This document shows, in pieces, positions 58,009 to 64,000 of a stretch of DNA of 64,000 nucleotides; the first letter of the stretch is position 1, and each line of letters begins with the position of its first letter. Under the pieces are notes generated by a model. It searched no databases. It worked only from the letters and a program-made list of their open reading frames with translations, and was not told the origin of the DNA. This DNA comes from Salininema proteolyticum (lineage in GTDB: Bacteria; Actinomycetota; Actinomycetes; Mycobacteriales; Micromonosporaceae): NCBI RefSeq assembly GCF_042685645.1, contig NZ_JBHUNX010000001.1, forward strand, positions 4,154,001-4,218,000, read 5' to 3'. The position numbers and the translations under genes are program-made.

Positions 58009-59686
58009 ACTCATCTACGCTCCCGACCACGACCGCGACCGCTCCCTCGGCCATCTGGCGTGGGACTGGATCGAGTATTGGTGCGTCCACGGCCCCGGCG
58101 ACGTCCAGGGCGACGCGCTGGAGCTCGACGGCGAGTTCGGCGGGTTCATCGTCGACGCCTACGCCCTCCGGCCCGCCGACGGCCGTCGTCTCTATGACAC
58201 CGCGATCCTCTCCCGCGCTAAAGGACGCGCGAAGTCGGAGCTGGCCGCGTTTATCACCCTCTTCGAGGCCCTCGGCCCGAGTCGGTTCGCCGGGTACGCC
58301 GAAGGCGGCGAGACGGTTTCGTGGAACGGCTGGAGCTACACCTACGCCCCCGGCGAACCCATGGGGAAGCCCATCACCTACCCCCTGATCCGTTGTTTGG
58401 CAACCGAAGAAGGTCAGACGTCGAACACGTACGACAACGTCTATTTCAACCTCAGCCAGGGCCCGCTCTCCGAGGCCCTCCCATCCGGAGCGGCCGGACT
58501 CGGGCGCGTCATCCTCCCCGATGGTGGCGAGATCCGCCCCTCAACGGCCTCCTCCTCGTCCAAGGACGGCGGTAAAGAGTCCTTCGTCGTCGCCGACGAG
58601 ACGCACCTCTACACCAAGGCCGAACTCAAGGCCATGTACCGCACCGTCGACCGCAACCTCAGCAAGCGCAAGCAGGCGCAGCCGTGGATTCTCCAGACGA
58701 CAACTATGTACCAGACCGGCGAGGCCTCCGTGGCCGAGGCGATGCACGAGCGAGCCAAGCTCATCGCCGAAGGCAAGGCCCGCTCGGCGCGGCACCTGTG
58801 GGACCACCGGGAAGCGCCGGCCGAGGTCGACATGACCGACCGCGAGCAGATGCGCGCCGCTCTGCGCGAGGTTTACGGTCCGTTCGCCGACGTCCTGGAC
58901 CTAGACAGCATCATCGAAACGGAGTTCTGGGACACCACCAAGGACATCGAGGACGCGCGCCGGTACTTCTTCAACCAGCCGACGGCCGCCCGCGACGCCT
59001 GGGTGACCAAACCGGACTGGGACGCCTGCGCACGGACAGACCTCATCGTCGCCGACGACGCGGCCATGGTCCTTTTCTTCGACGGCAGCCTCTCGGACGA
59101 CGCGACCGGCCTGGTCGGCTGCGACGTCGAGACCGGCCACGTCATGACCTTGGCGGCCTGGGAGAAACCCGAAGGCCGCGCCGGGGAGGACTGGCGCGTT
59201 GATAAGAGGGACGTCGACCGGGTCGTCCGCAAGGTCTTCGAGGAGCGCAACGTGGTCGCCTTCCACGCCGACGTCGCCCACTTCGAGTCCTATATCGACG
59301 AGTGGGCCCAGGAGTTCGGCGACCGGCTCGTCATCGACGCCTCCACCGGCCGCTACCCGCACCCGATCGCCTGGGACATGCGCGGCCACGGCCGCGACTT
59401 CGTCCAGGCCACCGAGCGCGCCCTGACCGACATCCTTGAGGGCGACCTGACCCACGACGGCGACTCCCGCCTCACCCGCCACGTCCTCAACGCCCGCCGC
59501 CGCCCCAACAAGTGGGGCGTCGGCATCGGCAAGGAAGGCCGCGAGTCTCCGCGCAAGGTCGACCTCGCTGTCTGCATGATCGGCGCTTGTATGGTCCGCC
59601 GTGTCCTGGTCAACTCCCCGGCCTGGAAGCGCCACCTCGCCGGAGGCGGACACCGCCGCGCCGGCCGCGTCGTCGGCTGGAACTAG
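57998..59686 (+). CDS. Terminase large subunit
   Basis: A 562-residue DNA-packaging motor. The ATPase domain has a Walker A-like ILSRAKGRAKSELAAF, Walker B FVVADETHLY near residue 196, and a coupling motif in WILQTTTMYQTG. The C-terminal RNase H-like nuclease has VLFFDGSLSDDATGLVGCD and later acidic residues. The length and order fit the TerL family of actinophages. It is coupled to the small subunit. Confidence 0.93.
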   Translation: MPRELIYAPDHDRDRSLGHLAWDWIEYWCVHGPGDVQGDALELDGEFGGFIVDAYALRPADGRRLYDTAILSRAKGRAKSELAAFITLFEALGPSRFAGYAEGGETVSWNGWSYTYAPGEPMGKPITYPLIRCLATEEGQTSNTYDNVYFNLSQGPLSEALPSGAAGLGRVILPDGGEIRPSTASSSSKDGGKESFVVADETHLYTKAELKAMYRTVDRNLSKRKQAQPWILQTTTMYQTGEASVAEAMHERAKLIAEGKARSARHLWDHREAPAEVDMTDREQMRAALREVYGPFADVLDLDSIIETEFWDTTKDIEDARRYFFNQPTAARDAWVTKPDWDACARTDLIVADDAAMVLFFDGSLSDDATGLVGCDVETGHVMTLAAWEKPEGRAGEDWRVDKRDVDRVVRKVFEERNVVAFHADVAHFESYIDEWAQEFGDRLVIDASTGRYPHPIAWDMRGHGRDFVQATERALTDILEGDLTHDGDSRLTRHVLNARRRPNKWGVGIGKEGRESPRKVDLAVCMIGACMVRRVLVNSPAWKRHLAGGGHRRAGRVVGWN

Positions 59687-59733
59687 ACCATAAGAAACAA
59701 GGGACACCGGAGCAGTTCATATCTACTTTCGAA

Positions 59734-61089
59734 CTATACATTTATAACCCAGACATCATTTTGCGAAGTTCGCCCCTCTATACCTCCAACTCCTGCTAGT
59801 AGTGGTTCGGATTTGCTGAACACTATCAAGTCGGCTGCATCGCCCGAAATTTTCCTCAAGATGGTCGTATGTGTACTCGTTTTGGAATTTTCAACAGTCC
59901 ACAACTGAATGCCATCATCACCAGAAGTCGCCAAGAGATTTCCATCGTGGCTAATACTGAACTGAATCACGCCTTCAACGTCGACAGCGTAGAAGGAGTA
60001 GGGCTTAGCACCAGGATCACGCACCATACTGGCGTTTCCTAGTGAACTGGCGAGTGTACCGTGCCAGACTGTCCTTTCCAAGGATCCATATGTTCCTATT
60101 CCATATAGAACAGTTCCATCTGGACTAAATTGCAATTGAGACAGATCATCTGTTCCCGCAGAGTAGTCGGGTGTATGGTTGAGATCCCAGAAGTAAAAGC
60201 CGTCGTCTAGATTCGCACCACCACTGATAACAACACTAGGTGCAACTGGACTTGCGGCAACCGAATAGGCCAAGAATTCGTAGATTCCGGTGGTGTCCTC
60301 CCACAGTTCCGCATCCTCCTCCCATGTTGTCGTATTCCACAAATGCGCCCGCTCTCCTCCAGTCAAGAGCTGCGAGCCGTCATGAGTAAACGATACTGGC
60401 CCGACTTTGTTGTCCGCTACGACGGCAATCTCACTGTAGTCTGACAGATTCCAGACCACAGCTCCCTTTCCCAAAGATGACCCATGAGCAGTTACTAGAA
60501 GTGAACCCTCGGGGTGGAATGCCATGGAATGCACGATGCCTGGCGAGTGCAAGGTTTGTCTGGTGTCCCCTGATTTCATATCATGAAGGCGAATCGCGCC
60601 CGACTCGTAGCCGATGGCAAGTGTTTTACCGTCAGGGCTGAACTCCAGGGAACTTACTGGTTCGTCTCCCGAGATCACAGGTGGTGGCTCTTCTGGACCA
60701 AATGCGTCGTCGTATTTGGCTCGGAGGTACGTCCATGATTTCGGAATGGCCCATGTTCCGATTCCGAAACCCAGGCCCATTAGTAGGACTCGTCGACTTG
60801 CCTGTCGCAATGGAATATCAGCCCATCTAGGCTGTCGTGGTCGCTCCTCCTGGCGGGCTGCCTTCTTCGGTTCGGCATCACCTTGTCGTCGTTCGTAGGT
60901 GTACAGAGCGATAGAGCCGATTACCAGCAACGCTGGAATCGCGCCCAAGTACCAGCGTGGGTATCGGGACAAGACGGGATCAAGCTGGTCACTGAGCAGA
61001 TTGACAGCGATCCCTAGCGTCACCGTCGACACAAGGAGTGCGATACCCCCAATGAGGGTTTTCCGAGAAGGATGAGGGGGCTCGGGCAT
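59734..61089 (-). CDS. Membrane-anchored WD40-type propeller protein
   Basis: A 451-residue protein. Three hydrophobic segments (about 12-30, 46-64, 101-116) precede a C-terminal propeller of roughly seven blades (residues 142-451), with repeats such as VSSLEFSPDGKTLAIGYESG then IRLHD, VHSMAFHPEGSLLVTA, LSQLQFSPDGTVLYGIG, and IQFSISHDGNLLATSGDDG then IQLWT. The gene is AT-richer than its neighbours, faces against the late operon, and sits between terminase and portal, so it is a moron-type insertion. GAGGAG precedes the ATG and TAGAAT a little further up is a plausible -10. Function unknown; a defence or surface-exclusion role is speculation. Confidence 0.8.
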   Translation of the reverse strand: MPEPPHPSRKTLIGGIALLVSTVTLGIAVNLLSDQLDPVLSRYPRWYLGAIPALLVIGSIALYTYERRQGDAEPKKAARQEERPRQPRWADIPLRQASRRVLLMGLGFGIGTWAIPKSWTYLRAKYDDAFGPEEPPPVISGDEPVSSLEFSPDGKTLAIGYESGAIRLHDMKSGDTRQTLHSPGIVHSMAFHPEGSLLVTAHGSSLGKGAVVWNLSDYSEIAVVADNKVGPVSFTHDGSQLLTGGERAHLWNTTTWEEDAELWEDTTGIYEFLAYSVAASPVAPSVVISGGANLDDGFYFWDLNHTPDYSAGTDDLSQLQFSPDGTVLYGIGTYGSLERTVWHGTLASSLGNASMVRDPGAKPYSFYAVDVEGVIQFSISHDGNLLATSGDDGIQLWTVENSKTSTHTTILRKISGDAADLIVFSKSEPLLAGVGGIEGRTSQNDVWVINV

Positions 61090-61291
61090 GAAACTGGCTC
61101 CTCAGTGCCGAACGCGATTGAACCAATCGAAGTGTGAGATTCATTCTACAAAAGCGGTCTAAGTCCAGTCTTTACCCTCCCGCCCAATGACCTTCTCTCA
61201 AGTGACCCGCTGTTGTCAGGCGTGACTACCAGCCGTACCACACATGAGGTCACACGTTCGCGCACAAAATCTCACCGGAAATGAGGCGACC

Positions 61292-62647
61292 ATGCTCGAC
61301 CGCTCCACGGTCACCTCCATCGCCCACCGCCTGATCGAGGCCTCCACCGCCGAACGGAAGAGGCTCGACGACATCCACGACGCCGTCCGCGACCGGGCCC
61401 AATGGCTCTACGTCCCCAAGAAAGCCAGCCAGGAATACCGCGACCTGATCGAGCAATCGCGGTTCAACGTGCTGCGCCTGGTGATCGGACAGCTCGCACA
61501 AGCTCTCTACGTCGACGGGCACCGGCCCTCGACCGGAACGGAGAACTCCTCGACGTGGGACGCGGTATGGCAGGCCAACGGCATGGACGCCCGACAAGCG
61601 GGCCTCTACCGCTCGGCGATCGAATACGGCTACTCCTACGCCCTGGTCGTCCCCGGACGGCCGGCGCCGGTCATCACGCCGCTCTCCCCGAGGCGCTGTA
61701 TCGCCTCCTATGAGGACATGGTCTCCGACCAGTGGCCCGAATACGCCCTGGTCTTCCACGGCCGCAAAGCGTTCCTGTGGGACGAGGAGGCCGCATACGC
61801 CCTGGCGAAGGACAAGGACAGTCGGGAGTGGGTCGCCACTGGCGAATACCGCCGCCACGGCCTCGGCGTCGTCCCGCTGGTGCGGTTCCTCGACTCCGTC
61901 GCCGACCTGGACGACGGCCCCACCGGGAAAGTCGAGCCGCTGCTTCCCGTTCAGGCGCAGTTGAATCAGCTCACCTTCGGGCTGCTCATGGCCGCGCAGT
62001 TCGCGGCCTTCAAGCAGAAGTGGGTGACCGGAATGGCGATCGCTGAAGATGCCAGCGGCAACCCGATCGAGCCGTTCAACGCCGCGGTCGACCGGCTCTT
62101 CCAAGGCGAATCGCCCGACACGAAATTCGGGGAGTTCTCCGAGACGGACCTGTCGGGCTACCTCAACGCCCGCGACAAGGCGTTGCTCTATGTCTCCTCG
62201 GTCGCGCAGATCCCGCCGCACAACCTCATCGTCGGCGCGGGCATCTCGAATATCTCGGCCGAGGCTCTCGCCGCTCTGGAGGCTGGCCATCGCCAGGACG
62301 TCACCGAGCACCAGACGTCTTTCGGCGAGTCGGCCGAGCAGATGCTCCGCCTCGCCGCGCTCGCCATGGGCGACCAGGCCGCGTGGGAGGACACCTCCGG
62401 CCAGGTCGTCTGGAGGGACACCACGCCGCGCTCCATCGCCCAGATCGCCGACGCCCTCGGGAAGATGGCAACGCTCCTGGAGATCCCGCCGCGCGCGCTG
62501 TGGGAGCGCATCCCCGGCGTCACCGACACCGACCTCCGCCGCTGGGAGGCGATGGCCGCCGAGGACGACCTGACCGGCCGCCTGGCCGAGATGCTCGAAT
62601 CCGGCGAACCCGCTGCGCCCGTGGAGGAACCTGACGGTGCCAGGTGA
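61292..62647 (+). CDS. Phage portal protein
   Basis: A 451-residue portal of the SPP1 gp6-like/actinophage type. It shows ERKRLDDIHDAVRDRAQWLY, FNVLRLVIGQLAQALYVDGH, VPLVRFLDSVADLDDGPTGK, LNQLTFGLLMAAQFAAFKQK, and the C-terminal AQIPPHNLIVGAGISNISAE with EALAALEAGHRQDVTEHQTS. Twelve copies would form the DNA entry ring. GAGG lies just before the ATG at 61292; the longer frame is less likely. It follows the inserted WD40 gene and overlaps the next gene. Confidence 0.9.
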   Translation: MLDRSTVTSIAHRLIEASTAERKRLDDIHDAVRDRAQWLYVPKKASQEYRDLIEQSRFNVLRLVIGQLAQALYVDGHRPSTGTENSSTWDAVWQANGMDARQAGLYRSAIEYGYSYALVVPGRPAPVITPLSPRRCIASYEDMVSDQWPEYALVFHGRKAFLWDEEAAYALAKDKDSREWVATGEYRRHGLGVVPLVRFLDSVADLDDGPTGKVEPLLPVQAQLNQLTFGLLMAAQFAAFKQKWVTGMAIAEDASGNPIEPFNAAVDRLFQGESPDTKFGEFSETDLSGYLNARDKALLYVSSVAQIPPHNLIVGAGISNISAEALAALEAGHRQDVTEHQTSFGESAEQMLRLAALAMGDQAAWEDTSGQVVWRDTTPRSIAQIADALGKMATLLEIPPRALWERIPGVTDTDLRRWEAMAAEDDLTGRLAEMLESGEPAAPVEEPDGAR

Positions 62648-63362
62648 GGCCGCGAACGCGTTGACGGCAACCTACCGCCGTCAGGCCGCGCTCATCGCCG
62701 AAGCTGCCGCCGCCAGGATCGCCCGAGGAGCCCGGCGCGCCGGGCTCGACGACGTCGACCTGTGGTGGACCAGCGTCGAGGAGACGCTGACGGACCAGGT
62801 TCTCGAGGTCGCCGAAGGCCTCGCCACGCTGACCCGCCGATACCTGCGCGGCCACGCCGCGGCCGAGGGCGTGGACGTCGAGCCCGCCGAGGTCCCGGTC
62901 AACGTCCGGCGCATCGCAGAGGCCCTGCGCATCACCGGCCCCGTGGCGTTCAAAACCCACATACGCGGCGGCGGTACGCCCGAGACGGCGCGCGCGACCA
63001 TGTCCCGCACCCTCGCCGGGGCGGTCAAGCGCCTCGTCCTCGACGCCGGACGCGACACGACGATGCAGACCTACCGGACCAACCGCTCCATCCAGGGATG
63101 GCGGCGCGTCACCTCCGCCGGCGCCTGCGCCTTCTGCCAGATGCTCCGATCCCGAGGCGCGACCTACTCGAAGCGCTCGGCGCGCTTCCGCTCGCATGAC
63201 AACTGCGCCTGCTCGGCCGAAATGGTCTACCGGCGCGAAGCCGAACCTGACGACGTCAAAGCCCTCCAACAGCGGTGGGACGACGTCACTGGCAGCCGCA
63301 TAGGCCCCGATGCGGTACGCGAATGGCAGAGAAACCTACGCGCCGAACAGAAAAACACCTGA
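62637..63362 (+). CDS. MuF-like minor head protein
   Basis: A 241-residue protein. The C-terminal signature RRVTSAGACAFCQMLRSRGA, then SHDNCACSAEMVY, is the Cys-rich block of phage minor head/capsid morphogenesis proteins (VG15/MuF type). The N-terminal half is helical. It would join portal and capsid inside the procapsid. GTG start with GGAGG ten bases upstream, inside the end of the portal gene. Confidence 0.85.
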   Translation: MPGEAANALTATYRRQAALIAEAAAARIARGARRAGLDDVDLWWTSVEETLTDQVLEVAEGLATLTRRYLRGHAAAEGVDVEPAEVPVNVRRIAEALRITGPVAFKTHIRGGGTPETARATMSRTLAGAVKRLVLDAGRDTTMQTYRTNRSIQGWRRVTSAGACAFCQMLRSRGATYSKRSARFRSHDNCACSAEMVYRREAEPDDVKALQQRWDDVTGSRIGPDAVREWQRNLRAEQKNT

Positions 63363-63402
63363 CCCCCGTGCCGCGATGGCACCGACACGAAACGAGGCCG
63401 CG

Positions 63403-63933
63403 ATGGCTGACCAACCCGATACCCGCCCGTCCACGGAATCCACTCCCACCGAACCTGACAGCGCCCCCGAACCCGACACCGAACCTGACAACGGCGAGCT
63501 CGGCGAGGCCGGACTCAAAGCCCTACAGGCCGAGCGCGACGAACGCAAAGCGTTGCAGCGCAAGCTCCGTGAACTGGAGCCCCTGGCTGAGAAGGCCCGC
63601 GAGTTCGAGGAGTCCCAGAAGAGCGAGATGGAGAAGCTCTCCGAGCGGCTCCAGGCGGCCGAGCGCGACGCCGAGACCGCCCGCTCCGAGGCCCTGCGCT
63701 ATCAGGTGGCCTCCCGCCACGGCGTCGGCGACGAGGACGCGAAGCTGTTCCTCACCGGCGCCGACGAAGAGCTCCTCCAAAAGCAGGCCAAGCGCCTCGC
63801 CCAGCTCTCGACCGACAAGTCACCCGGTAAGCCGCGGCGCTCGCCGGTCGAGGAGCTCGGGCTCGGCATGGCACCGGTCGACGACAACACTGCCGAGACG
63901 GACATGAACGAGTGGATCCGCCGACACTCCTAA
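63403..63933 (+). CDS. Phage scaffolding protein
   Basis: A 176-residue acidic protein: a Pro/Glu/Asp-rich start, a central coiled coil (ALQAERDERKALQRKLRELE; EKLSERLQAAERDAETARSE), then a C-terminal region ending in MNEWIRRHS. This is the classic scaffold found directly before the major capsid gene. GAGG precedes the ATG at 63403. Confidence 0.85.
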   Translation: MADQPDTRPSTESTPTEPDSAPEPDTEPDNGELGEAGLKALQAERDERKALQRKLRELEPLAEKAREFEESQKSEMEKLSERLQAAERDAETARSEALRYQVASRHGVGDEDAKLFLTGADEELLQKQAKRLAQLSTDKSPGKPRRSPVEELGLGMAPVDDNTAETDMNEWIRRHS

Positions 63934-63945
63934 AAGGAAACCGCT

Positions 63946-64000
63946 TTGACCCTGAATTCGAACCCTTCCCTTCTGCCCGTTGACTTCGCCCGCGACGTCA
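63946..64000 (+). CDS. Probable major capsid protein, N-terminal fragment cut by window end
   Basis: A TTG at 63946 with AAAGGAAA upstream begins LTLNSNPSLLPVDFARDV and runs off the window. The SxLLPxDFARDV opening and the position after a scaffold gene are typical of actinophage major capsid proteins. Only 18 codons are visible. Confidence 0.65.
   Translation, partial: MTLNSNPSLLPVDFARDV

Larger units (their letters stand above)
43905..64000. mobile_element. Prophage (left part; continues beyond the window)
   Basis: From tRNA-Ser(GCU) to the window end the genes follow siphovirus order: integrase, repressor, excisionase, early genes, replication, methyltransferase, HNH, terminase, portal, head protein, scaffold, capsid. 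The integrase and terminase genes are intact, so the element may be functional. The left boundary is taken at the tRNA; attR lies outside the window. No second copy of the tRNA 3' end was noticed inside the window. Confidence 0.92.

Overview
This is a high-GC chromosomal window from an actinomycete. The evidence is the overall base composition, frequent GTG and TTG starts, a complete actinobacterial seven-gene tight-adherence pilus locus, a DUF4192 protein, a short mycobacterial-type SerC and citrate synthase 2. The genus cannot be fixed from sequence alone; a Glycomycetales-like or Micromonosporales-like organism is a guess. dnaB, dnaE, DnaA-box-like sequences and two serine tRNAs lie close together, which hints at a position fairly near the replication origin. 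That last point is inference.

Bases 1-43.9 kb are host chromosome. Reading left to right they hold: a fluoride-channel pair (216-1019); a dicarboxylate/amino-acid:cation symporter; a 0.75 kb repeat-bearing gap; a membrane protein; a 1.4 kb gap with a DnaA-box cluster and a 7-bp tandem array; dnaB; a DUF4192 protein; dnaE; two small unknown genes; a ParA/MinD-like ATPase; a UvrD-like helicase; a fructosamine-kinase-like protein; serC; an exported PIG-L deacetylase; citrate synthase; and an aldose epimerase facing a DivIVA-like coiled-coil gene. The Tad pilus locus follows (25.2-30.7 kb: TadZ/Ssd, TadA, TadB, TadC, DUF4244 pilin, TadE and a TadE-like protein), with two different 8-bp tandem arrays, one in front of the pilin and one behind the locus. 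Then come a membrane protein with a basic tail, glyA, two lipoproteins, a zinc-ribbon protein, an LCP cell-wall ligase, a stand-alone endolysin-like gene, a toxin-antitoxin pair, tRNA-Ser(UGA), an iron-regulated FhuF-like reductase and a CPBP-family membrane protein.

From 43,905 to the window end lies the left part of a tailed-phage prophage whose integrase sits next to tRNA-Ser(GCU), the probable attachment site. The right end is outside the window. Its order is: integrase and a membrane/coiled-coil protein (minus); a repressor (minus); an excisionase-like gene opening a rightward early operon of small genes; a replication-initiator-like protein and a DnaC-like loader; a minus-strand block with two gene cassettes that share leader and hairpin sequences; then small regulators, a C5 DNA methyltransferase, HNH nuclease, terminase small and large subunits, portal, MuF-like head protein, scaffold and the first codons of a probable major capsid gene. 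Two AT-richer minus-strand genes interrupt the packaging/head module, one upstream of the terminase genes and one (a membrane-anchored WD40-type propeller) between the large terminase and portal.

The most interesting readings are these. (i) A lysogeny switch has five copies of CGATCATT placed on two predicted promoters, one apparently leaderless. (ii) Two moron-like cassettes share promoter, leader and hairpin, and one seems to have displaced the 3' end of an early gene. (iii) A WD40 membrane protein sits where prophages often carry accessory or defence genes. (iv) Tandem 8-bp arrays flank pilus genes and could vary expression. (v) A coiled-coil ORF remains open antisense through an entire epimerase gene.
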